From Tetramitus jugosus (taxonomy: Eukaryota > Heterolobosea > Eutetramitea > Acrasida > Vahlkampfiidae), in contig OW569345.1 of the NCBI GenBank assembly GCA_937625935.1, positions 310,001 through 374,000 of the forward strand: a DNA stretch of 64,000 bases, read 5' to 3'. Positions within the stretch are counted from its first letter, which is position 1. Every line of letters begins with the position of its first letter. Of the stretch, positions 33,801 through 42,136 are shown one piece after another. The notes below the pieces were generated by a model. It was not told the origin of the DNA and ran no database searches. It was given only the letters and a program-made list of their open reading frames with translations. Both the position numbers and the translations under genes were made by a program.

Positions 33801-34531
33801 GATGCAATAGCAACAGCCAGCACAACAACGAGACATGCGAGCAATCCCAACAGATAACCCAATTTCCGCTTCCGAATCTCTCTCATATTGAACAAAAAGT
33901 AGTGATAGTAGGCAAATATGGTGTTTAACACAAAGAGCCACACCATTCTCATGACATGCTTTCCCAGGCGCCCCAAGTACTTGACATTCCAATTTTGTGG
34001 ATCAGTCAGTGACTTTAGTGAATAGAGCTTTTTCTTTTGTTTCTGTTTCTGTGCTTCTTGTTCAGGTGTCATGCTATTGTTCTCTACATAGTCTACATTT
34101 CTATCAATATTGGTTGTACTCTTGTATGCACTCTGATTCCCATCATCGTCATCGTCATCGTCATCATCATCTAATGGTTGCTCCATCATGTTGTCTTTGG
34201 AGAGAACAATAGTGCGATCAGCAGGTGAATGATTGGGTGATTGCATAATGGGCGGTGGTGACTCGACATGCGGCGAAGAGAGGTGCTCTTCATCTTCTTG
34301 TTCATCGTCATTCTTCTGTGCTATCGGCATGTTATCAACAAGCTTTGATTGTTTCGTCATGTTGTCGTCACTCATGTCTTGTAACTCTACACTCATGATA
34401 CTATTGTTGTTGTTGTTGTCATTGTAGTTGAAATCATCTTCATCATCACTACTGTCGTTTTCTACTCTGTTGCTATTGTCGTTATTGTTTCGATTTGAGG
34501 GGTAATTGGATGATGGATGTTGGTCTGCCAT
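30824..34531 (-). CDS. FtsX/MacB-type permease-like membrane protein without ATPase
   Basis: A membrane protein of 1235 residues from the ATG at 34531; an in-frame ATG at 34705 would add 58. The N-terminal 170 residues are Asn/Asp-rich. One membrane span (LLACLVVVLAVAIASSAL) precedes a large extracytosolic domain with many N-glycosylation sites. A first FtsX-like domain follows: FSLFLGLIVNIIIVIMALLS, then the family signature FEMGVMRMIGMKRLGLLQLI and two more spans. A further hydrophobic region and a second periplasmic-type loop come next. The second FtsX domain contains EQTKEIAVLRAIGCRRFLIV and ends with two spans. In bacteria such subunits pair with an ABC ATPase (MacB, LolCDE). No ATPase is fused here or adjacent. 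In this cell it may act in lipid or protein export at an internal or plasma membrane; this is inference. Confidence 0.82.
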   Translation of the reverse strand: MADQHPSSNYPSNRNNNDNSNRVENDSSDDEDDFNYNDNNNNNSIMSVELQDMSDDNMTKQSKLVDNMPIAQKNDDEQEDEEHLSSPHVESPPPIMQSPNHSPADRTIVLSKDNMMEQPLDDDDDDDDDDGNQSAYKSTTNIDRNVDYVENNSMTPEQEAQKQKQKKKLYSLKSLTDPQNWNVKYLGRLGKHVMRMVWLFVLNTIFAYYHYFLFNMREIRKRKLGYLLGLLACLVVVLAVAIASSALSQLPIIFLRLAENNNGEYDIRLVPKDFSSSTTLNMTAIEESVQRGAGTPEFYSKFQYFSPRLNYGSKLTTVFAASKCFENGTKNVLPLEPASTFRQWAYLGYPNTTDCSQWNSTFCASHYCDRGYQAPLFVIDTLREKKMQLGRNWRHPPMGASEAYLSPNLANSLNVTEGDSIVIQIDGSSSMVGPYRDAGIIKSRLPSIPYLIYFPVTVKISDSQRKISIYTKDSIFMEYDQFLRSIAPYVHPDLPDEQRELLSNNSMYPYAQLIYYSMRPSRIDHYNKQKYDDIKTMVIQFASQVLYYVGFDQVGRSYPMLEYMNQTQFFSLFLGLIVNIIIVIMALLSIMLIYSLLMINVENRAFEMGVMRMIGMKRLGLLQLIFMQSLFFAIPGVIIGLAIAQLVWLGVAYGLSGVFSVKLARTLNGYAVLEAALLGLFLPIIASILPIRNALTKNLHDSLDTNQSKTKSVKYSIERNSEGKISLPIVALGAVGAILGFFTYYFFPLALLSLNLTLLLYMFFAVLIAMLLGLTMLTLNVETIIEKFITFVCFFWENGAVQSMITKNLTAHRERNRKTTIMLSLSLGFIIFISIAFNLQVQTFTFGVQQSFGTRLNLIFSENRSSDKSLLRRIEKVAEADPVIKGRYTYMSQPLNSFYDGFRIQSLGRYQSGVCTLYAVPPNFLNVVRRRFLRLSEQHEGNIRSYNVVKQLYSRIGTYSMLIGSYYKTLFDLKKGVNDQFALESKTSIPNSFAKYTYRMMRPLAFMDSAPTLSVSKFPGQNNQDALVSFPTYLRMMNRTDYVTANDIPLRVMFLEIDDNAKPSLISAAKKKIKDLISSKDYISLKDMEDDLSPISIAIEAINYFFLLTAAVAMFICFFSLISGQYTNIQEQTKEIAVLRAIGCRRFLIVRLFIYEAFVLVLSASLMGICIGFITGYTMSAQSFLFTQLPLQPVVPWQIMILVIGLSFVFAIISAIFPTIAMLRLPIVVLLKRII

Positions 34532-34768
34532 CTTTACTGAACGACGATGGCAAAGACGAATGGGATGGGTGTTGTGGTTGGTTTCTCTTGGGACGATCTG
34601 ATGTTGGTCGAAATCACACCTTGGTAGATAATACGCACCTCGAACCAAAGTCGAAAAATAGACCAGGAAGATCCGATCCGTTTTAGGCCGAACCAGTTTC
34701 CACATTTACAAATTGTGCGATGGATCTCTCCCGCGCAAAAAAACACCCTCCACAAGCGTGATTCTTGA

Positions 34769-37285
34769 ATGAGAAAAATGATGGATGCACAGATGGAACC
34801 CAATCACAAGAACAATGGACTCGTAGCTCCAAGATCGATAAGAGGTTACAAGGTTGTGGATGAGCTAGAGGACAATTCCTTTGTTGTCCTAAAGAAATCT
34901 GAGGTGTCTTTTTACAAGAAGCAAGCGGTTCGATTACCACAAGATAAACCTCGTCTTTATTTATTGAAAAAGTACGAGTTAGAGGAGAACAGAGAGGAAC
35001 AGTGGAGACCGCGCATCAATTCATTGCACCTTTTGAGTCGAAAACAAATGGTTCACTTGCATGAATCGTTCTTCATCGTGGATCGTCAGTCGAACCAGCA
35101 ATATTTTTGCACCGTGGAGCAGTTATCTGGATACCAAACAATAAGATCGTACATGTGGCATAGAATCAAGAGAAGAGTTGATTCAAACCGAGAATTTAGT
35201 TGCATTGATCATCAATCGATTCGATGTATCATGAAAGCAGTGCTAGAAACACTGGAAACATTGCATGAGATTCGTATTGCGTACGGAAGTCTATCTCCTC
35301 TCAGTATCTTAATTGAAAAGAAAACACGAGCCATCGTACTGAGACCACTAGACATCATTCAGAACAATAACGTGTGGACAAGTTGCGAGTGTGTTGACCC
35401 ATACACTTTTCGGTTACATAGAAAGAAATCCACAGTTATTCAATTCGAGCAAAGTCAAATGTGGTACTTTCCCCCAGAGGTTATTTCAAATCCGAAAGAT
35501 GGTGGAAATTATTTTAGCATTCACTGTGATTTATGGGCCGTAGCATGTATCCTTGCCGAATGTCTTCTTCCCTATCCCCTATTTTCTTCTGAAGATATTC
35601 CAAATCAGTTGATTAATATTTACTCAACCTTAGGGATGCCTAGTAGAAAGTATTGTCCCAAACCAATTACCGAAACTGGTTTCTTTGATTCCCTGAAAGG
35701 AGTAATACCAACATTTAGCTCAGATATGGACCGACTTAGAAGCATCAAACGATTCATTAGTTTAAGCAATGTTCATGTTACAACGAAAGTAGTACACTTG
35801 CTTGGTGTATTGCTACAATACAAGCCTGAGAAGCGATTGGACATCAATCGCGTGAGACGATCAACCCTTTTCACAGATGATACGACAGTGTTCTATGAAC
35901 TCCTAAAATACCGATTAAACTCTCAAGAAGCAACCCCTAAACAAGAAAGTGATTCGAGTTTCGTTTCGAGTATTGAAAACTCATTCGAAGATCATTCCTC
36001 ATGTTCGTTAAGTCCGTCATTTTTGAGTGATGTTGCTGCATTGAATGGATTGGACGAGCGTCAACTTGTAAAACCGAGAGTGTCTGACGAGGTGACTCTG
36101 ACTTCATTACTCAATGGATATGATGAAAAGGGAGCAAATTCAACTAGTCTAGAAACTCATTCGCGGAAACTATTGTCCACAAAGACCGTTACAATTCCAA
36201 AGAGGAAAGAACTATTTGATTATGATTACTTCATGTTTTCAGAGAACGTCGATGGTGAAACAATAGAGCCTGTTGGATATGAGCCGAATGAGAGTGCAGC
36301 CGACCAACACTCCCGGTTGGATGAAACAGCAGATGTCGAATCCGAAGCAAAACAAATCTCTGATATTCCCTCCATCAGTACTGTAGACGATTCGCTTTCT
36401 TTACCGTTGCTGAGCCAGAGAATGAAGAATGAATGTCGGAATATTCAAGTCGTGGTATTGGGAATTAAGAGTATAACGCACACGAACGAGTGTAGAATAC
36501 AATTCTTGTGGGATGATTCTCAGATAACCACACTCATAGTGGACAGCAATGTGAGGACAACACTCAGATCGACCAACCATATGAGTACTAGATGGATAAA
36601 ACCTTTGATCTTAAACTTCCAGTCTCAAACGGGGGAAACTCGTGCTCATGTTACGATTGATGTGTCTCTTTTAGGGATAGGAGAGACAGGATTTGAGATA
36701 GATGGTTGGTACCATGTGATATGTGATAAAACTAAGATTCTTCTTGGTCAAATTCAAGTCCAGGTATCTGCCCTTCATGAATCCATTGAAAATAGCGAGA
36801 TAGTAAGTAGTTCACCCTCATTGGACACTCCTCAATCTCCTGAGTCAAACGAAGAAGAAATAGATGAATTGGAGATCGATATATTGAGAGGTAGATCATC
36901 ATCAATCGTCAGTTCTAAAGATCCTTTTGATGTTTTTCAAATCCACCAAGAGGAAGAGAGCAGCTCTGATTACTCTAGTTCATTCTCTCACAAAGAACAG
37001 AGAAGAAACTCGGATGATTCGAATATTAGCCATTGCAGCTCTTTGGGTGATATCGTTAGCCGAAGTGTCGGTAGTCTCTCCATTGATGTTGAAGCAAGAC
37101 CATCAAACAAACCCATTCTCTGTTCGATACCTAAACGGTCAATTGGTGAACATACCTCCTCGATCCAAGAAGATGAGCTAGACTCATCCAGTATGCAAGA
37201 TTCTCCATTCTACCAGTTTTTAGAAAGAGAAGTGTATAGTGACGACGAAGATGATATCATGCAACCATTCGATAGTAATTTATAA
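34769..37285 (+). CDS. CDK/MAPK-like pseudokinase with C2-like C-terminal domain
   Basis: One open frame of 838 residues. Residues 25-375 follow a CMGC kinase layout: a possible VAIK-type strand (LYLLKKYEL), helix E (IMKAVLETLETLHEI), a PPE motif (MWYFPPEVISN), CDLWAVACILAECLL and the CDK-type QLINIYSTLGMPSRKYCP. The catalytic loop HRDLKPxN reads YGSLSPLS, so Asp, Lys and Asn are all Ser. The DFG position reads PLD. Both catalytic aspartates are gone, so it should not transfer phosphate. A Ser-rich linker follows. Residues near 560-680 look like a C2-type beta sandwich (VVVLGIKSITHTNECRIQFL; GWYHVICDKTKILLGQIQVQ). The tail is acidic and Ser-rich. It may be a membrane-linked scaffold; the stop lies 4 bp from the convergent gene. 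Confidence 0.8.
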   Translation: MRKMMDAQMEPNHKNNGLVAPRSIRGYKVVDELEDNSFVVLKKSEVSFYKKQAVRLPQDKPRLYLLKKYELEENREEQWRPRINSLHLLSRKQMVHLHESFFIVDRQSNQQYFCTVEQLSGYQTIRSYMWHRIKRRVDSNREFSCIDHQSIRCIMKAVLETLETLHEIRIAYGSLSPLSILIEKKTRAIVLRPLDIIQNNNVWTSCECVDPYTFRLHRKKSTVIQFEQSQMWYFPPEVISNPKDGGNYFSIHCDLWAVACILAECLLPYPLFSSEDIPNQLINIYSTLGMPSRKYCPKPITETGFFDSLKGVIPTFSSDMDRLRSIKRFISLSNVHVTTKVVHLLGVLLQYKPEKRLDINRVRRSTLFTDDTTVFYELLKYRLNSQEATPKQESDSSFVSSIENSFEDHSSCSLSPSFLSDVAALNGLDERQLVKPRVSDEVTLTSLLNGYDEKGANSTSLETHSRKLLSTKTVTIPKRKELFDYDYFMFSENVDGETIEPVGYEPNESAADQHSRLDETADVESEAKQISDIPSISTVDDSLSLPLLSQRMKNECRNIQVVVLGIKSITHTNECRIQFLWDDSQITTLIVDSNVRTTLRSTNHMSTRWIKPLILNFQSQTGETRAHVTIDVSLLGIGETGFEIDGWYHVICDKTKILLGQIQVQVSALHESIENSEIVSSSPSLDTPQSPESNEEEIDELEIDILRGRSSSIVSSKDPFDVFQIHQEEESSSDYSSSFSHKEQRRNSDDSNISHCSSLGDIVSRSVGSLSIDVEARPSNKPILCSIPKRSIGEHTSSIQEDELDSSSMQDSPFYQFLEREVYSDDEDDIMQPFDSNL

Positions 37286-37289
37286 TAAA

Positions 37290-38732
37290 CTAATGTAAAA
37301 TACACTGAGCATAGCTCTGCATTTGCATGTAAACGGTTGAGCAATATTGTGCTAATCTACACTTGTTTTGACAGTTATCTCTGGCGAACTTGGCATGAAA
37401 ATAGTTAGTAAATGTTTTCCAGACTGTATCATTGGAGATCAACTGGTTGGCAACACCATACCAGCTCTGAGGACTCATGTCGACCATATTGTATGCTTGC
37501 TTGGCTGAATATTCGACCTCGAATTTCATTTCTCCCTCCATATTGGCTTGAGTTACATTTGAAATAAATGTTACAACATCCACCAGGTTATACGGATACT
37601 TTTTCTCCAGTTTGAACAGTCTCACAGATGGATTCTGGTCGGTCCATGTGGTCACAGATGGAGTAACAAATGCTACAGATTTTGGAACGGTATTTGTTTC
37701 GTAATCCATCAGCACTCTAAAGGAATCTGTGTGAGTGTGTCCATACGTTTGCAAAATCACCATATCTGAAAACTGATCAATAATTTGTTGGAATTGGGTA
37801 TTGAATGATGGAATACTCATAGGTGTTGGGCTTCGGTCATCGATACCAGGTGGAATATGGCCAAGAATGAGTACACGCTCTTGATTCTTCTGGGCATTTG
37901 ACAATACTTGCTTAACAAAAGCCAATTGTCCAGCTGGATCTTGATTCCTGTCCTTGTACAAGAAGAAGTTGAGTGGATCTTGCCATTGTGTATTCATAAT
38001 CAACGCACGCAAACCATCCCGTACTTTCACAGTATAATATCCTGCATACTTCATCGTATCAAATGCACCTGCATCAACAATACCAGATTGCTTCATAATA
38101 TCGGTAAACGGATCTAAAAACCAACTGTTTCCAGGAGAATAGTCAAACTGATCAATTGGGAAACCGTCATGATTTCCAATCGCGGACAACAAGAGAGATG
38201 AGTGAGAGACGTTGCCATGGGAGATTGAGCCACTACTAGGTCTCAAAATCTTCAACAAACTCTTGTGAACAGTCAGCATAGCTTCTTTGTTCTTCTCTTT
38301 GCTATAGTTCCAATCATCATGAGCCAGATTGTCTCCACCATAGAACACAAACAACTCATTCTCACTCTTGAAGTCATCATCAAAATACTGTTTCACAAAC
38401 TGAACCGTGTGTTCAAATGTGGACAATGGAATGTCACAGTTGCCATGTTGATTGTGACCAAATAGTCCGGCACGATCCAATGGCTCATTCGGATTAGAGT
38501 TCTTACTGTCTGCTCGACAACAGATGGGAATGTCATTACAGTTGGCCACTGAACCTTGCACGTAATCTGAGTCAATGTGTGGATCTGTTACCTGCCAAAA
38601 ATACAGAAAGTCTTCACTGCCGATGCGGCCGTGTTGTTTCTTTGGGGGCTGCCTGGCAGAGTTGGGTTTGCAGGAGACCGCACCCACAATCAGAACAATC
38701 AAGAGCACGAATGGTAAGTAACTCCTTGTCAT
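37290..38732 (-). CDS. Acid sphingomyelinase-like phosphodiesterase, secreted
   Basis: Calcineurin-type metallophosphoesterase related to ASM and SMPDL3, acting on sphingomyelin or nucleotides outside the cell or in lysosomes. The start has a clean signal peptide (SYLPFVLLIVLIVGAVSC). Metal ligands are in the expected order: QVTDPHIDSDY, FVFYGGDNLAHDDW, SAIGNHDGFP, LILGHIPPG and TYGHTHTDSF. Many Asn-X-Ser/Thr sites and a Cys-rich C-terminus (CQNKCRLAQYC) fit the ASM C-terminal domain. The product is 480 residues, close to SMPDL3 length; there is no saposin domain, so it is closer to SMPDL3 than to ASM itself. Whether it cleaves sphingomyelin is not shown by sequence. Confidence 0.9.
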   Translation of the reverse strand: MTRSYLPFVLLIVLIVGAVSCKPNSARQPPKKQHGRIGSEDFLYFWQVTDPHIDSDYVQGSVANCNDIPICCRADSKNSNPNEPLDRAGLFGHNQHGNCDIPLSTFEHTVQFVKQYFDDDFKSENELFVFYGGDNLAHDDWNYSKEKNKEAMLTVHKSLLKILRPSSGSISHGNVSHSSLLLSAIGNHDGFPIDQFDYSPGNSWFLDPFTDIMKQSGIVDAGAFDTMKYAGYYTVKVRDGLRALIMNTQWQDPLNFFLYKDRNQDPAGQLAFVKQVLSNAQKNQERVLILGHIPPGIDDRSPTPMSIPSFNTQFQQIIDQFSDMVILQTYGHTHTDSFRVLMDYETNTVPKSVAFVTPSVTTWTDQNPSVRLFKLEKKYPYNLVDVVTFISNVTQANMEGEMKFEVEYSAKQAYNMVDMSPQSWYGVANQLISNDTVWKTFTNYFHAKFARDNCQNKCRLAQYCSTVYMQMQSYAQCILH

Positions 38733-39228
38733 TGGTGCGCTTTCTGAGAATTTTTGCTTCTCGAGTTGAGTTACAAGTCTGTTGTCACGTTTCAGATTCT
38801 GAGTTCAGCAAAACTGCCAGAGTCCGAAGAATTCAGGGATATTCCGACGATAGATATTCCATGTTGAAGCCTTCATTTTTCTCCCTCCAAAAACCGTTGA
38901 ACATCAACGTAAACAACTCTGACGCGTCAGCGACGATGGTGGTGCGTGTGCCTTCGCGTCACAGTATCGCTCCGCACTCACTTTACAAAAAAATGCAGTT
39001 CAAGGATTATAGCAGCTAAAAAAACTCCAAACGACACACTGCAAAACAACACTTCAGTCGAAACAAGGTCCAGACGCACGCACCCGCACACGGACACCAT
39101 TTAGATTGACATTCCTCCAGAGTATAATTGATATACCCGCCGCAGGTACGCACAAACGACAGCTCTTTTTTGTGTTATTCTCCTGAGATACTGTGCGATC
39201 AACAGCAACAGCACAGTCTCGATCGTTG

Positions 39229-39262
39229 GGTGAGAGCTTTAAGCTGTTTCAAAGCTCTCACC
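39229..39262. repeat. Perfect 12 bp inverted repeat with 10 nt loop
   Basis: GGTGAGAGCTTT at 39229-39240 is exactly complementary to AAAGCTCTCACC at 39251-39262. It lies 53 bp upstream of a TATA-like box and about 137 bp upstream of the CoA-transferase start. It could be a binding site for a dimeric factor or an RNA hairpin if transcription starts upstream. It is the clearest inverted repeat I noticed in a non-coding part of this window. Confidence 0.7.
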
Positions 39263-39314
39263 AAAATTTTTGACCTCCAACACAAAACAACTAACAACAC
39301 ACAAAAACACGGCT

Positions 39315-39320
39315 TATAAA
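39315..39320 (+). promoter_or_regulatory. TATA-like box for CoA-transferase gene
   Basis: TATAAA at 39315-39320, 79 bp before the start codon, in otherwise mixed sequence. It is followed by a run of TATATATA and CAA repeats typical of a short leader. Position is plausible; function is inferred only from the motif. Confidence 0.35.
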
Positions 39321-39398
39321 AAGCTTTCCTTGTATATATACAACAACAACAACTAACCAACTAACTAAAATCAACTTACTAGTCGTACGATAAAAACA

Positions 39399-40970
39399 AT
39401 GAGCAGTCAATTAGCAAAACGTATCAGAAACACCAAACTCTTGTCAAAGGTCGTTCCATCAGCCAACGACCTCGTTCCCCTGTTCAAGAATGGTCAATGG
39501 TTAGGATGGTCTGGCTTCACTGGTGTAGGCTATCCAAAGATGGTTCCATTGGCTTTGGCAGAGCACGTGGAACGCAACAACCTTCAAGGTCAAATGAAAT
39601 TCAACTTGTGTGTCGGTGCCAGTGCCGGTGCAGAGTGTGAGGACAGATGGGCCAAACTAGACATGATTGATCGTCGGTTCCCTCATCAAGTCGGAAAAAA
39701 TATTCAAGATGGGATCAACAGTGGTCGAATCCGATTTGCTGATAAGCATTTGAGCATGTTTCCACAGGATTTGGTGTATGGGTACTACACAAAGGACAAA
39801 CCAAATGGAAACAAGCTTGATATTGTGATTATTGAGGCAACTGCAATCACTGAGGATGGTGCCATTATTCCTGGTGCTGCTGTCGGTGCCAGCCCAGAAT
39901 TGATTCAGATGGCGGATCGCATCATTATCGAACTGAACACAAAGTTGCCTTCGTTTGAGGGTCTTCATGATATCACCATGTGTGATTTGCCTCCACATCG
40001 ATTGCCCATCAATATCAATCGAGTTGAAGACAGAATCGGTATGAAGTCCATCCCTGTCGATCCAGAGAAGATTATTGCCATTGTAGAGTCGAATCGACCA
40101 GACAATACTGGTGGTAATGATCCACAGGATGAAAAGTCTGAGGCCATTGCACAACACATTATCGAATTTTTGCAAGCCGAGGTCAAGCACGGACGATTGC
40201 CAAAGAATTTGTTGCCATTGCAATCTGGTATTGGCAACGTATCGAATGCCATTATTGGAGGATTGGCCAATGGTCCATTCGAAGACTTGAGCGTGTACAC
40301 TGAAGTGCTCCAAGACACCTTCTTGGACTTTTTTGACCAGAATAAGCTCAGAGTGGCATCTGCTACATCGATTCGTTTCTCACCAGAGGGCTTTGATCGC
40401 TTCTATGCCAACTGGGACAAGTACACACCAAAGATTATCTTGAGATCACAGCTCGTATCCAATGCCCCTGAAGTCATTCGGAGACTTGGATGCATTGCCA
40501 TGAATACACCCGTTGAGTTTGATATCTATGGTCACGCAAACTCCACATGTGTCAACGGTTCTCGCATGCTCAACGGTCTTGGTGGATCTGGAGACTTTTT
40601 GAGAAATGCAAAGATTTCAATCATGCATGCCCCTTCCACTCGTCCAACCAAGATTGATCCTCATGGTATTAGCAGTATTGTGCCATTCTGCTCTCACGTT
40701 GATCAAACGGAGCACGACTTGGACGTGTTTGTCACAGAACAAGGATTGGCTGATGTCAGAGGTTTGTCACCAAAGGACAGAGCAAAGGTCATCATTGAAA
40801 AGTGTGCCCATCCAGAGTATAAGCCACTCTTGAAGGAATACTTGGACATGTCAACCAAGATTTGCCTTGAGAAGAAGATGGGTCACGAGCCACACATGTT
40901 GAAGCATGCCTTTAAGATGCACTGCAACTTGATGGATAAGGGAACAATGAAGGTTGATGGATGGAATTAA
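39399..40970 (+). CDS. ACH1: Acetyl-CoA hydrolase / acetate:succinate CoA-transferase (ACH1 type)
   Basis: Family I CoA-transferase of 523 residues that moves CoA from acetyl-CoA to succinate (acetate production) or hydrolyses acetyl-CoA, normally in mitochondria. Matching blocks along the length include [100 protein letters not shown] and [19 protein letters not shown]. The N-terminus ([19 protein letters not shown]) is basic and lacks acidic residues, compatible with a mitochondrial presequence. There are no introns. Acetate-forming energy metabolism via this enzyme is known in several anaerobic or facultative protists; whether it is used for that here is inference. Confidence 0.93.
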   Translation: MSSQLAKRIRNTKLLSKVVPSANDLVPLFKNGQWLGWSGFTGVGYPKMVPLALAEHVERNNLQGQMKFNLCVGASAGAECEDRWAKLDMIDRRFPHQVGKNIQDGINSGRIRFADKHLSMFPQDLVYGYYTKDKPNGNKLDIVIIEATAITEDGAIIPGAAVGASPELIQMADRIIIELNTKLPSFEGLHDITMCDLPPHRLPININRVEDRIGMKSIPVDPEKIIAIVESNRPDNTGGNDPQDEKSEAIAQHIIEFLQAEVKHGRLPKNLLPLQSGIGNVSNAIIGGLANGPFEDLSVYTEVLQDTFLDFFDQNKLRVASATSIRFSPEGFDRFYANWDKYTPKIILRSQLVSNAPEVIRRLGCIAMNTPVEFDIYGHANSTCVNGSRMLNGLGGSGDFLRNAKISIMHAPSTRPTKIDPHGISSIVPFCSHVDQTEHDLDVFVTEQGLADVRGLSPKDRAKVIIEKCAHPEYKPLLKEYLDMSTKICLEKKMGHEPHMLKHAFKMHCNLMDKGTMKVDGWN

Positions 40971-42136
40971 ACTTTATCAGAATAACCAATTGTAAAATGC
41001 TAGATAGTATTAATATGAAACTCTTAAATCGTTGGATGTGGACAAATTGCAACTTCGTTTGTCACTGACCCACGACAGCAAAACAACTTTAGAAAAGGAA
41101 GAAAAGCAAATGAACAAAAGCTACTTTATTGAATCGAAGCTCCCAAAAGACAAGGAAAGCAACCGACAAGACACATAGAGCTTTGGTGGTTTTTGACGAT
41201 AGGATCAGATTCATTGTTTTCACACTGTCGCGCGCGCACGCAACTCGATCGTAAATTACCCATTAATGAAAAAGTTGTCTCATCACACCCATCATCATCA
41301 ACCAACAAGGCTCCACCAATCTATCATCGATTAACCTTCTTGCCATCCGTAACACTAAATACAAAAGACTCCAACAATTGAAAAACTAAAAACGAGGGTG
41401 TCAATTCTTAAGTCTCGAGCATCACTCACAATATGAAATGCCACATGTCTTGTTATTGTTTGAGGTTTACCCCATCAGTAAAAATAGACTTGGTAGCGAG
41501 ATGTTTACCACATGCATGGTTCAGACAAATGCCTCGTGAAAAATCATCATCAGGTGCATTGACTCTCATACAACAACAACAAGACATGTTCATTCAGACG
41601 AATTATGGATTCATACCTATAAAAAAACTAAAATCATACTATGTCAGTATACAACGTCACTACACGACCAAATAAAAGTATCACCAGCACCAACAAAGAC
41701 AAAAGTATGTCATGTTTTTGTGAATAGAGCATCAGGTAAAATTTTGCCAAATTACGGTGTTATCACCAAATTGGTTCGACAACCAAAGGTACTCCCTTAT
41801 CCTGAAAAACTCAGAATAAGAGACATCCCCCAGCCATCTAAGTCTGACTCGTCATTTTTGTCATCATTGCAAATCACAATACATGCCATCCTTTTGTCAT
41901 TGTTGATGTGGTGATTGTTCTGCATCACACATACCTATTATTATACAGAAATTTATTGAATTGTTATGATTGGAAGTTGTTTTTGTTTCAAAAAGCTTTG
42001 TGAAAAGTGATTTTTCTTTTTATTGTGTGGAAAACAGAATCAACGATTTTGTTGCATGATCACGGTTGTAAACCTTGGTCAATTTTTTTCTTTGTTGAAG
42101 TTTTGGTAGGGCGGGGAATAACGATACAACGACTTT
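40971..42136. other. Long intergenic region with a possible two-exon gene
   Basis: At 1166 bp this is the longest spacer in the window. It holds the 3' end of the CoA-transferase and, after the HAD gene stop at 42137, that gene's 3' side. A possible spliced gene on plus (41433-41914) is listed separately. There is a short CG-dinucleotide-rich stretch (GTCGCGCGCGCACGC near 41227). No RNA gene is recognised. Confidence 0.5.
41433..41914 (+). CDS. Possible small two-exon protein with C-terminal membrane anchor
   Basis: Exon 41433-41646 and exon 41730-41914 can be joined by an 83 bp GT..AG intron in matching phase 1, giving about 132 residues. The first exon encodes MKCHMSCYCLRFTPSVKIDL and a basic, hydrophilic region. 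The second encodes KILPNYGVITKLVRQPKVLP and ends with SSLQITIHAILLSLLMW before the stop, which looks like a tail anchor. No family is recognised, the donor GTATAC is not the commonest, and base composition is close to that of spacer. Confidence 0.3.

Larger units (their letters stand above)
38733..39398. other. Divergent promoter region
   Basis: This 666 bp spacer lies between two start codons pointing away from each other. It carries a perfect 12 bp inverted repeat (39229-39262), a TATA-like box near 39315 and CAA-rich 5' leader sequence before the CoA-transferase start. No gene is apparent; the plus frame open across 38579-39019 has no recognised features. Confidence 0.55.

Noticed and set aside
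38579..39019. Plus-strand frame across the ASM-like gene start
   Set aside because: It overlaps the signal peptide of the phosphodiesterase on the other strand and shows no protein features.
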